From assembly GCA_905372155.1 (NCBI GenBank), contig CAJPNZ010000001.1:1-64000 (forward strand): a DNA stretch of 64,000 nt, read 5' to 3'. The notes under the pieces were generated by a model, which saw only the letters and a list, made by a program, of their open reading frames with translations, searched no databases and was not told the origin of the DNA. Shown one piece after another: positions 24,704-32,380 of this stretch. Each line of letters begins with the position of its first letter. Position 1 is the first letter of the stretch. The position numbers and the translations under genes are program-made. Source of the DNA: Propionibacteriaceae bacterium. GTDB taxonomy: Bacteria > Actinomycetota > Actinomycetes > Propionibacteriales > Propionibacteriaceae.

Positions 24704-25527
24704 ATCTTCTGGAGATCGAGGATTTGCGGGTCACCTTCGGACGGCGTCGGAAGGTGGCGGTCGACGGGGTCTCGTTCGCCCTCGGGGATCGGGAGCGTCT
24801 CGGCATAATCGGGCAGTCTGGTTCCGGGAAAACCGTGATAGCGCTGTCCATCATGGGATTGCTTCCCGAGAACGCTCAGGTCAGCGGGTCGATCCGGTTG
24901 GCAGGCAGAGAACTCGTGGGACGCCCCGAGAAGGAGCTTCGGAAACTGCGTGGAGACGCGGTTTCGATGGTATTTCAAGAACCCATGACGGCGCTGGATC
25001 CGACCATGCGGGTCGGCCGTCAAGTTGGTGAGGTGGTGGCCCTGCACCACGGCGAACGCAGGGGAGGAATCCGAGCCCTCGTCCTGGAATGGCTGGAGCG
25101 TGTAGGGCTGCCGGATCCTGAACGTATCGCAGATTCCTTCCCACATCAGCTGTCCGGCGGGCAGCGGCAACGCGCTCTGATCGCCATGGCCCTGGCCAAC
25201 CGGCCGGACCTGGTGATCTGCGATGAACCGACCACCGCGCTCGATGTGATCGTGCAGAAACAGATTCTCGATCTGCTCGATGCTGAGTTCGCAGGCCGGG
25301 CCGCGCTGTTCGTCAGCCACGATCTGGCGGTGGTGCGGCAGGTCTGCCAACGAGTGATGGTTGTTCTCGACGGGAGGATCGTTGAGCACGGTCCCATCGA
25401 AGAAGTGATCGGTTCGCCGCAGCATCCCTACACCCATGGCTTGGTTGCCTCCGCGCGATTGTCCGACGTGGCTCCTGGGGAGCGACTCCCGACAGTGGCC
25501 GATTACTGGCAGGGGGTGGAGAAATGA
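24700..25527 (+). CDS. Peptide ABC transporter ATPase (DppD-like)
   Basis: A 275-residue ABC ATPase with Walker A GQSGSGKTVIALSIMG, signature LSGGQRQRALIAMALANRPD, Walker B LVICDEPTTALD and switch His in FVSHDLAVVRQ. The C-terminal HPYTHGLVASAR region is the oligopeptide-transporter extension, although the usual cysteine cluster for an Fe-S site is absent. GTG 24700 overlaps the permease stop by 4 nt. It pairs with the DppF-like ATPase. Confidence 0.92.
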   Translation: MNLLEIEDLRVTFGRRRKVAVDGVSFALGDRERLGIIGQSGSGKTVIALSIMGLLPENAQVSGSIRLAGRELVGRPEKELRKLRGDAVSMVFQEPMTALDPTMRVGRQVGEVVALHHGERRGGIRALVLEWLERVGLPDPERIADSFPHQLSGGQRQRALIAMALANRPDLVICDEPTTALDVIVQKQILDLLDAEFAGRAALFVSHDLAVVRQVCQRVMVVLDGRIVEHGPIEEVIGSPQHPYTHGLVASARLSDVAPGERLPTVADYWQGVEK

Positions 25528-26288
25528 ATGCGCTGCTCGAACTGGACGGCGTCGATGTGATCTTCCGCCGCGACCGCAGAACCTTCCAGGCCCTCCACAA
25601 GGTGAGCGTGGCCCTCTTCGCGGGGGAGCGGGTGGGGCTGGTCGGCGGTTCCGGGTCAGGCAAAACCACCATGTTGAGGACCCTGCTGGGCCTGATCCGT
25701 CCGACAGCAGGCGAGGTACGTTTCGAGGGTCGCCGGATCGATGGGCTGTCCGACAAGGACCTCGCCGATGTTCGAAGCAGGGTGTCCCTGGTCTCTCAGG
25801 ATCCGAACGCATCCTTGAACCCGCGTATGAAACTACGGGAAATCGTTGCCGAGCCACTTCGTTCGCCGTGGCTGAAAGCCCAGAAAGGAAGGGAAAACGT
25901 CGTGGCGGAAGCCATCAGGGGAGTTGGGCTGGACGTTGCGATGCTGGAGCGGTTTCCTCACGAACTGTCCGGGGGACAACGCCAGCGGGTCGCCATTGCC
26001 CGGGCCCTTGTGAGCTCGCCGGACCTGCTGATCGCCGATGAACCCGTCTCCGCTCTCGATGTCTCCGTTCGCGCCCAGGTGCTGAATCTGCTCGTGGAAG
26101 CCGTTCGGGAAAGAAATCTCGCGATGTTGTTCGTCAGCCACGATCTGGCCGTCGTGCGGCATCTGTGCGAACGGGTCGTGGTGGTGGATGGCGGGCAAGT
26201 CGTTGAGGAAGGTCCTGTGGAGAAAGTCTTCAAGGAACCGCAACACAAGTACACGCAGAGACTACTGGAGGCCACTCTGTCCTTGTGA
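25524..26288 (+). CDS. Peptide ABC transporter ATPase (DppF-like)
   Basis: A 254-residue second ABC ATPase: Walker A GGSGSGKTTMLRTLLG, DppF-like VSLVSQDPNASLNPRMKLRE, signature LSGGQRQRVAIARAL, Walker B LLIADEPVSALD, and FVSHDLAVVRHLCERVVV. ATG 25524 overlaps the preceding gene by 4 nt. It ends the operon; serA starts 30 nt later and may be read through. Confidence 0.92.
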   Translation: MNALLELDGVDVIFRRDRRTFQALHKVSVALFAGERVGLVGGSGSGKTTMLRTLLGLIRPTAGEVRFEGRRIDGLSDKDLADVRSRVSLVSQDPNASLNPRMKLREIVAEPLRSPWLKAQKGRENVVAEAIRGVGLDVAMLERFPHELSGGQRQRVAIARALVSSPDLLIADEPVSALDVSVRAQVLNLLVEAVRERNLAMLFVSHDLAVVRHLCERVVVVDGGQVVEEGPVEKVFKEPQHKYTQRLLEATLSL

Positions 26289-26318
26289 CCGTGAGACTCG
26301 GTTGTAACATGACCTGCC

Positions 26319-27509
26319 GTGAAGGTCCTGCTTCTAGAGAACATCCATTCCGAGGCCGTCCGTGCGCTTGAGAGCCGCGGCCACGAGGTCGAAGTGCGTT
26401 CCAGCGCACTCGATGAAGCCGAACTGATCGACGCCCTCGACGGTGTTGAGCTTCTCGGCATTCGCTCCCGGACATACATCACCGAGCGGGTATTGAAAGC
26501 TCATCCACAGTTGGTCGCGGTCGGTGCTTTCTGCATCGGGACGAACCAGATCGATCTTCTAGCTGCCGCAGCCACGGGGGTTGCCGTGTTCAACGCCCCC
26601 TACTCCAACACGCGCTCCGTGGTGGAACTGGCCCTCGGTGAGATCATCACCATGGCTCGGCGTTTGGGGGACAGGAACGCCAGCATGCACGCGGGCATCT
26701 GGGACAAATCGGCGACGGGTTCTCATGAGGTACGTGGCAGGACCCTCGGAATCGTCGGCTACGGCAACATCGGGTCTCAGCTGTCGGTGCTGGCCGAAGG
26801 TCTCGGTATGAGGGTCTACTTCTACGACATCGTGGATCGCCTGGCACTGGGAAACGCGACGCGCGTGTACAGCCTGCAAGAGTTGTTCGAACGCTGTGAG
26901 ACCATCACGCTGCACGTAGATGGTAGAGCCTCGAACGCCAACATGATCGGGGAGAAGGAGTTCTCCCAAATGCGGCCACGAACCCTTTTCCTGAACCTGT
27001 GCAGAGGCAACGTCGTTGATGTCGATGCCTTGGCGGTAGCCCTGAAGTCGGGGCACATCGCGGGTGCAGCGGTCGATGTGTTCCCGGGCGAACCCGCGAG
27101 CAGGGATGAGCCCTTCGTGTCACCTCTGCAGGGAATTCCGAACGTCATCCTCACCCCGCACGTTGGCGGGTCGACCCAGGAGGCTCAGGTCGACATCGGT
27201 CGCTACGTGGCCGGCAAACTTTCGGATTACGAGGCCTACGGCAACACATCCATGGCGGTAAACCTTCCCGAAGTCTCCGTCTCGGCACCGGGAGCGGGGC
27301 GCATCCTGCACCTGCACCGGAATGTCCCCGGGGTACTGGCTCGGCTCAACCACGCGCTCGCCTCCCACAACATGAACATTCGTTCCCAGACCCTGGCCAC
27401 CTCGGGAGAGTACGGCTATGTCGTCACAGACGTTTCCGGGGAACACTACGAGGGTCTGCTGGCCGAGCTCCAAGGCCTCGAGGAGAGCATCCGGGTGCGG
27501 ATGATCTAG
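26319..27509 (+). CDS. serA: D-3-phosphoglycerate dehydrogenase
   Basis: Catalyses the NAD-dependent oxidation of 3-phosphoglycerate, the first step of serine synthesis, in the cytosol. At 396 residues it is the shorter, E. coli-like form: catalytic domain, Rossmann domain with VGYGNIGSQL (about 145), catalytic-type motifs NLCRGNVVDVDAL and GAAVDVFPGEPA, HVGGST with the active-site His, and a C-terminal ACT domain (about 320-396) that senses serine. GTG 26319 is the only suitable start after the transporter stop. The gene is oriented with the peptide transporter and convergent with hisN. Another 2-hydroxyacid dehydrogenase is unlikely given the ACT domain. Confidence 0.9.
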   Translation: MKVLLLENIHSEAVRALESRGHEVEVRSSALDEAELIDALDGVELLGIRSRTYITERVLKAHPQLVAVGAFCIGTNQIDLLAAAATGVAVFNAPYSNTRSVVELALGEIITMARRLGDRNASMHAGIWDKSATGSHEVRGRTLGIVGYGNIGSQLSVLAEGLGMRVYFYDIVDRLALGNATRVYSLQELFERCETITLHVDGRASNANMIGEKEFSQMRPRTLFLNLCRGNVVDVDALAVALKSGHIAGAAVDVFPGEPASRDEPFVSPLQGIPNVILTPHVGGSTQEAQVDIGRYVAGKLSDYEAYGNTSMAVNLPEVSVSAPGAGRILHLHRNVPGVLARLNHALASHNMNIRSQTLATSGEYGYVVTDVSGEHYEGLLAELQGLEESIRVRMI

Positions 27510-27519
27510 GAGACCCACA

Positions 27520-28323
27520 TCATCCGGCCTCGGAGGGGCGCAACCTTTCGAGGACGATGTCGTGGAGCAGACCGTTGGTCGCCAAGGCGTTTCCGTGATA
27601 TGGGCCCGGTTCACCATCGATGCTGGTGAACCGGCCGCCGGCCTCGCGGACGATGACGTCGAGTGCAGCCATGTCGTAGAGTGCGAGTTCCGGTTCGCAG
27701 GCGATGTCCACGGCACCCTCGGCCACCAGCATGTAGCTCCAGAAATCACCGTAGCCGCGGGAACGCCAGCATTCGCGCATCAGGTCCACGAAACCCTGGC
27801 CACGCCCCGACTCCACCCAGCCGTTGATGCTCGCATAGGACAGGGAAGCGTCGGAAAGCCGCGACACCCTGCTCGTGTGGATCTGGGTGGCGCTCAGGAT
27901 CGAACGACCCGTGTAGGCGCCACCGCCCAGGCTGGCCCACCAACGGCGCCCGAGCGCGGGAGCGGAGACCACGGAAGCGGCGATCTGCCCGTCGATCTCG
28001 AGGGCGATCAGCGTCGCCCACACCGGAACTCCGCGCAGGTAATTCGCGGTTCCGTCGATCGGGTCGATGATCCAGCGGCGATTGGACTCCCCCGTGTCCT
28101 GCATCTCCTCGCCGTGAACGGCGTCGCGCGGCCGGGTGCGTGACAGGGTGCGCCGGATCGACTCCTCAACGGCGGTGTCGGTCTCCGTGACCGGGGTGGA
28201 ATCCGGTTTGGTCTTGGTCCTCAGGTCCTGGGCCTTGAAACGGCTCATGGAGATGGAGTCGGCATCGTCGGCCATCACATGAGCCAGGCGGACATCGTCG
28301 GTGAGTTCTTTGCTGGCGACCAT
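27520..28323 (-). CDS. hisN: Histidinol-phosphatase (inositol monophosphatase family)
   Basis: A 267-residue Mg-dependent phosphatase of the IMPase superfamily. Metal and catalytic motifs are HGEE (metal ligand Glu), DPIDGTANYLRG, and YDMAALDVIVREAGGRF near the end. In actinobacteria the copy next to rsgA and aroA is HisN, which dephosphorylates histidinol phosphate in histidine synthesis; the name rests on that context as much as on sequence. ATG 28323 starts 28 nt after the rsgA stop. It is last of the minus-strand cluster DoxX-aroA-rsgA-hisN. Confidence 0.8.
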   Translation of the reverse strand: MVASKELTDDVRLAHVMADDADSISMSRFKAQDLRTKTKPDSTPVTETDTAVEESIRRTLSRTRPRDAVHGEEMQDTGESNRRWIIDPIDGTANYLRGVPVWATLIALEIDGQIAASVVSAPALGRRWWASLGGGAYTGRSILSATQIHTSRVSRLSDASLSYASINGWVESGRGQGFVDLMRECWRSRGYGDFWSYMLVAEGAVDIACEPELALYDMAALDVIVREAGGRFTSIDGEPGPYHGNALATNGLLHDIVLERLRPSEAG

Positions 28324-28351
28324 GTTCCTAAGGTAGCCGAGACCTCAGCCG

Positions 28352-29323
28352 TCAGGCGAAGGCCCGCTCCATCCTACGGAAGGAGAGCAATCTTTCTGTG
28401 CTGAGTCTGCCGCGGCGAACGGCTTCGTCAAGAGCGCATTCCGGAGCGGAGGAGTCGTGCCGGCAGCCGCGCGGACAGTCAGTGACGATGTCCTCGAGAT
28501 CAGGGAATGCCCCGATGAAGGCCTCGGCACGAACATGGCTGATTCCGAAGGAACGCACACCGGGGGTGTCAATGATCCAGCCGCCGTCGGGCAGGGCGAT
28601 GGCGGCCGCGGATGTGGAGGTGTGGCGGCCCTTGCCGGTTACGTCGCTGACCGCTCCGGTGGCTCTGCCGGTTCCGGGAACCAGCGCGTTGACCAGTGTC
28701 GATTTTCCCACTCCGGAATGTCCGATCAACACTGTCATGTGGTGTTCCAGGAGGCTTTTGACAGGAGAGAGATCGCTGCCGGGGCGGATCGCGACGATGG
28801 GGATCGCCAAAGGGGCATACGCGGTGCGGAGCTCATCGGGGGAAGCGAGATCAGCCTTGGTCAAGCACAGGATCGGGGAAACCTGGGCATCGTAGGCGGC
28901 GACCAGGATGCGGTCGATCATTCCCGTTCTCGGTTCCGGGTCCGCCAGAGCGGTAACGATCATCAGCTGATCAGCATTGGCGACGATGGGACGTTCGAAC
29001 GTGTCCATGTCATCGGCGGAACGGCGCAACCATGTGCGACGCCCTTCGACCTCGACGATGCGAGCGAGGGAACCGCCAACGCCGGAGACGTCACCGTCCA
29101 ACTTGACCCGGTCCCCGACAATGACGCCCTTGCGTCCCAGGATGCGCGCCTTGGTCGCGGTGACCGCGGTGCCGTTGTCGAGGAAACAGCGATATCGGCC
29201 TCGATCGATGGAAACAACCAGGGCAGCCGGGGCGTTCGAGTAGTCGGGTCGATCCTTGGTGCGGGGACGACTGCGTTTCCGGGGACGCTCGAAGGCCGCG
29301 TGGTCGTCCTGCCAGCGTGCCAT
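28352..29323 (-). CDS. rsgA: Ribosome small-subunit GTPase RsgA
   Basis: A 323-residue circularly permuted GTPase that acts late in 30S subunit maturation. It has an N-terminal OB-fold (VSIDRGRYRCFLDN...VIVGDRVKL), G4-like CLTKADLAS, the P-loop GHSGVGKSTLVNAL, G3 DTPGVRSFG, and a C-terminal zinc motif with Cys/His in DCPRGCRHDSSAPECAL. ATG 29323 overlaps the aroA TGA by one base (TGATG). Length and domain order are normal. The aroA-rsgA neighbourhood is conserved in actinobacteria. Confidence 0.93.
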   Translation of the reverse strand: MARWQDDHAAFERPRKRSRPRTKDRPDYSNAPAALVVSIDRGRYRCFLDNGTAVTATKARILGRKGVIVGDRVKLDGDVSGVGGSLARIVEVEGRRTWLRRSADDMDTFERPIVANADQLMIVTALADPEPRTGMIDRILVAAYDAQVSPILCLTKADLASPDELRTAYAPLAIPIVAIRPGSDLSPVKSLLEHHMTVLIGHSGVGKSTLVNALVPGTGRATGAVSDVTGKGRHTSTSAAAIALPDGGWIIDTPGVRSFGISHVRAEAFIGAFPDLEDIVTDCPRGCRHDSSAPECALDEAVRRGRLSTERLLSFRRMERAFA

Positions 29324-30600
29324 CAGGCGGCCACCAAGCAGTTCCAGAGTCTCGGAAAATCCGGCATGGTCTTCGAGACACAGGATGTGTCGTCGACGGT
29401 GGTGCCCGGCCTGTTCAAGGCGATGATCGCGGCGAAGTGCACCATGCGGTGATCAGCGTAGGAGGACAACGCGACGGGATCTCGTGTCCCCGGCCTGCCC
29501 ATGATCTCCAAACCGTCGTGATGCTCGACGACCGTGACATCCATCTTCCGGAGCTCGGTCGTGAGTGCGGTCAGGCGGTCGGTCTCATGGCCGCGGATGT
29601 GCGCGACCCCCGTGATCCGGGTGATTCCTTCCGCCTGCACGGCAAGGGCGGCCACGACAGGGGTCAGCTCCGAGGCGCTGTGCAGGTCGACGTCAATTCC
29701 CCTCAACCGGTCGGGGCCGGTGACGGTCACGCTTTCCTGGCCACGTGCCGTGGCGCAGCCCATCCGTTCCACCACATTCAAGAAATGTTCCCCTGGCTGA
29801 AGGGTGGATTTGGGCCAGCCCGATACCGTGACGGAGCCGCCCGTGGTGGCACCAGCCGCGAGGAAGACCGCGGCATTGGTCAGGTCGGGTTCCACACGCA
29901 GATCGAGTGGCATGATTGGGCCGGCGTGGACTCGCCACGAGAGGGCATCCGTTTCATCTTCATCGACGAGCACACCGCGGCTGCGCAGCATCGCCAAGGT
30001 CATCTCTATGTGGGGTCGGGAAGGTACGGATTCTCCGATGTGGCGTAGCCTGAGGCCTGATGGTAGGCGTGCTCCGACCAGCAGAAGCGCGGAGAGGAAC
30101 TGACTGGATGCGGAAGAATCCACCGCCACGTCGGGGTTGCTCACAAACGGTCCCGGGGACACAACGAAGGGCAGCGAATCGGCGTCGATTCTTGCGCCCA
30201 ACTGACGCAGACCGTCCAGAAGTCCGGACATCGGGCGGGTACTGGCCTGCGGGTCGCCGAAGAAACGGGTGGGGGCATCGGCCAAGGCCGCCAATGGGGG
30301 TACGAAACGCATCACCGTGCCGGCCAGGCCGCAGTCGATGCCATCCGGGGCCCCGTGAAAACGGTCCGGAGGGGTGACGTGCAATTCACCCGGGCCGAGC
30401 TCCTTGACGACTGTTCCGAGCGCGCGCAACGCATCGACCATGAGGTTGCAGTCTCGCGACTCCAGTGCTCCTGTCAGCGTCGACGGGCCACACGCGAGCG
30501 AGGACAACACCAGTGCCCGGTTCGTCTCCGACTTGGAACCGGGCACCTCGACGTTTCCCCGGACCGCTGTTTCAGCCGTCGCGAGGAGATCAGCAGTCAG
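29323..30600 (-). CDS. aroA: 3-phosphoshikimate 1-carboxyvinyltransferase (EPSP synthase), probable CTG start
   Basis: Transfers enolpyruvate from PEP to shikimate-3-phosphate in chorismate synthesis. Family motifs are VPGSKSETNRALVLSSLA, then LAGTVMRFVPPLAALA, DPQASTRPMSGLL, DSSASSQFLSALLL and YADHRMVHFAAIIAL. The frame has no ATG, GTG or TTG where the family starts. CTG 30600-30598 overlaps the DoxX stop as CTGA and gives 425 residues, close to the usual length. The only upstream ATG (30849) would add about 80 residues of DoxX antiframe. A TTG near 30680 is a weaker alternative. The gene is coupled to DoxX upstream and rsgA downstream. Confidence 0.88.
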   Translation of the reverse strand: MTADLLATAETAVRGNVEVPGSKSETNRALVLSSLACGPSTLTGALESRDCNLMVDALRALGTVVKELGPGELHVTPPDRFHGAPDGIDCGLAGTVMRFVPPLAALADAPTRFFGDPQASTRPMSGLLDGLRQLGARIDADSLPFVVSPGPFVSNPDVAVDSSASSQFLSALLLVGARLPSGLRLRHIGESVPSRPHIEMTLAMLRSRGVLVDEDETDALSWRVHAGPIMPLDLRVEPDLTNAAVFLAAGATTGGSVTVSGWPKSTLQPGEHFLNVVERMGCATARGQESVTVTGPDRLRGIDVDLHSASELTPVVAALAVQAEGITRITGVAHIRGHETDRLTALTTELRKMDVTVVEHHDGLEIMGRPGTRDPVALSSYADHRMVHFAAIIALNRPGTTVDDTSCVSKTMPDFPRLWNCLVAA

Positions 30601-31115
30601 GACGCCACCGCCTGCCGCGCCTTCTTGGCGGCCCGGGCCTTCATCCGGCGAAGTTTGTGGGAAGCGTTCCTGCGACGCCAAGAGGCACTGGGACGGCCTT
30701 GAAGATCCTGGGTTGCCAACAGGGAGGCGCCGAGGAGCGCCACATTTTTCAGCACCTCGGGGCGTCGTGCCTGTTTTTCGTCGGGATCGGCATCCTTCTC
30801 GGGGAGGGCCACGGCGATGTTCAGGATGCTGGCTTTGGCCAGTAGGCACGCCCCGATGCGGCGGCCGATCCCGGTGGCGAACATTGCACCGCCGACGACC
30901 TCCACGGCGCCGCAGATGCGCACCCAGGACTCTGCTCGGTCGGGCACGTGCGAGGAATAGCCGGAGGGAACAACCCGCTGCACGAAAGGAGTGACGCGGG
31001 CCGTGAACGCCTCGGCTTCTGGCGCCAGCTCGGCTGGCGAGGTTACCTTGCGCACGCCATCGGCGACGAAGGCGCTGGCGAAAAGGCTACGGGCTAGGAA
31101 GCGCAACAGACTCAT
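30597..31115 (-). CDS. DoxX-family membrane protein
   Basis: A 172-residue protein with about four hydrophobic segments and the DoxX-like pattern FLARSLFASAFVADGVRKV, then AVEVVGGAMFATGIGRRIGA. ATG 31115 is chosen because the protein then opens with the first helix; ATG 31133 would add six residues. Members of the family take part in thiol or redox stress resistance in mycobacteria, which would fit its divergent position from sigH, but the substrate is unknown. The C-terminus is very basic (RRMKARAAKKARQ). Confidence 0.75.
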   Translation of the reverse strand: MSLLRFLARSLFASAFVADGVRKVTSPAELAPEAEAFTARVTPFVQRVVPSGYSSHVPDRAESWVRICGAVEVVGGAMFATGIGRRIGACLLAKASILNIAVALPEKDADPDEKQARRPEVLKNVALLGASLLATQDLQGRPSASWRRRNASHKLRRMKARAAKKARQAVAS

Positions 31116-31191
31116 GTCCTCAAATTTACCCATGTCAACGTCTGGTTGGAACGACCGGGGGGTGATTTCATGGACATGGACGGGTGGGGCC

Positions 31192-31219
31192 GGGAATATT
31201 TCCCCGGTTCCGGTGTGTT
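31192..31219 (+). promoter_or_regulatory. Candidate SigH/SigR-type promoter of sigH
   Basis: GGGAAT (31192-31197), a 19-nt spacer and GTT (31217-31219) match the known SigR/SigH consensus GGGAAT-N18-20-GTT. It lies about 75 nt upstream of the sigH ATG, consistent with autoregulation by the encoded sigma factor. Confidence 0.55.
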
Positions 31220-31296
31220 CCCTCTGCATGACATCTGCTGCCTTGTCGACGGCTCCTCCTTTGGCGTGGAGCCGGACACCGGTATGTTCTTCCGTG

Positions 31297-31893
31297 ATGG
31301 AAGAAACGGACATCACCCTCCTGGACGCAGCAGAGCTCGGGTTGGCGTTCGAGAACGAGGCCTTGACCCATCTCGATCGCCTCTACTCGGCTGCCCTGCG
31401 CATGACCCGGAATCCTGCTGACGCCGAAGATCTGGTGCAGGAGACCTACGTGAAGGCTCTAAGAGGCCGCGACTCGTTCAGGCCGGGTACGAACATGAAG
31501 GCCTGGTTGTACCGGATCCTCACCAACGCCTACATCAACTCCTACCGGAAGGCCACCCGCTCGCCGCAGACGAGCGGTGACGAGGAGGTCACGGACTGGC
31601 AACTGGCGAAAGCCGCCTCCCACGACTCCCAGGGTTTGCGGTCGGCCGAGATGGAGGCCCTTGACAACACCCCCGACACCGTCGTGGCGGAGGCGATGGC
31701 TGGGCTTGCCGAGAATTACCGGTTGGCGGTGTATCTCTCCGATGTCGAGGGATTCAGTTACAAGGAGATAGCCGCCATCATGGGAACCCCGATAGGCACA
31801 GTCATGTCGCGCCTGAACCGTGGCCGGGCACAGCTGCGCAAGGTTCTCGCAGCTTATGCCGCTGAACGTGGTATCGGAGGTGCCAGGGCATGA
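31297..31893 (+). CDS. sigH: ECF RNA polymerase sigma factor (SigH/SigR-type)
   Basis: A 198-residue group 4 sigma factor for oxidative/thiol and heat stress. Region 2 reads RLYSAALRMTRNPADAEDLV with QETYVKALR following, then FRPGTNMKAWLYRILTNAYIN. Region 4 reads FSYKEIAAIMGTPIGTVMSRLNRGRAQLR. ATG 31297 is chosen by family length; a GTG directly precedes it. It overlaps the anti-sigma gene by 4 nt (ATGA). The neighbouring zinc anti-sigma gene, bL37, pdtaS and whiB1 match the mycobacterial sigH region, supporting SigH/SigR rather than another ECF group. An upstream SigH-type promoter suggests autoregulation. Confidence 0.9.
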   Translation: MEETDITLLDAAELGLAFENEALTHLDRLYSAALRMTRNPADAEDLVQETYVKALRGRDSFRPGTNMKAWLYRILTNAYINSYRKATRSPQTSGDEEVTDWQLAKAASHDSQGLRSAEMEALDNTPDTVVAEAMAGLAENYRLAVYLSDVEGFSYKEIAAIMGTPIGTVMSRLNRGRAQLRKVLAAYAAERGIGGARA

Positions 31894-32156
31894 CTGATCC
31901 TGACATGTCGGGACATGAACACGAGGGAATGGACGAATGCGTGCAGGCTCTGGAGGCGGTGCACGCTTTCCTGCACGGAGAACTGCCCGAATCGGATGCC
32001 GATCATCTGCGGCACCACCTTCACGCCTGCGAGCGATGTATGGAGAGCTTCGAGATTGAATCCGTCATCACCGAGATGATTCGTCGAAGCCAGCCGGCCA
32101 CCGCCGCTCCGGCAGCGCTGCGCGACAAACTCACGGCCCTCTGCCTCTCCCTCTGA
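31890..32156 (+). CDS. rshA: Zinc anti-sigma factor (RshA/RsrA-type)
   Basis: An 88-residue ZAS-family protein that should hold SigH inactive under reducing conditions and release it when its thiols oxidise. The motif is H-x3-C-x2-C in HHLHACERCMESF (residues about 47-55), with a further Cys at 16 (MDECVQAL) that may complete the switch. It is translated through the ATGA overlap with sigH, giving the usual 1:1 pair. The size and lack of a membrane helix match RshA/RsrA. Confidence 0.88.
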   Translation: MTDPDMSGHEHEGMDECVQALEAVHAFLHGELPESDADHLRHHLHACERCMESFEIESVITEMIRRSQPATAAPAALRDKLTALCLSL

Positions 32157-32220
32157 TGTTTCCTTTGGAAAACGACGCCCCGCTCCTGTGATCAGGAACG
32201 GGGGCGAGTCGCTTCACACG

Positions 32221-32295
32221 TCAGGCGTTGGGACGCTTGCCGTGGTTGGCCTTGCTCTTGCGACGTGCGCGACGTTTACGACCGGTCTTGCCCAT
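32221..32295 (-). CDS. 50S ribosomal protein bL37 (24 residues)
   Basis: A 24-codon gene starting MGKTGRKRRARRK and ending KANHGKRPNA, extremely basic. This is the pattern of bL37, a tiny actinobacterial large-subunit protein found in mycobacterial ribosome structures and encoded near sigH/rshA. AGGAGG lies 5 nt before ATG 32295, a strong site for so short a gene. It converges on rshA and is divergent from pdtaS. It is easily missed by gene finders because of its length. Confidence 0.85.
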   Translation of the reverse strand: MGKTGRKRRARRKSKANHGKRPNA

Positions 32296-32380
32296 CGGGG
32301 CCTCCTTCTTCGAGTTGCGACGGACCATTGTGCCAGATGCTTCGTGGCGCCACCAGTCAGGACGATGGCAGAGTAGGGCC

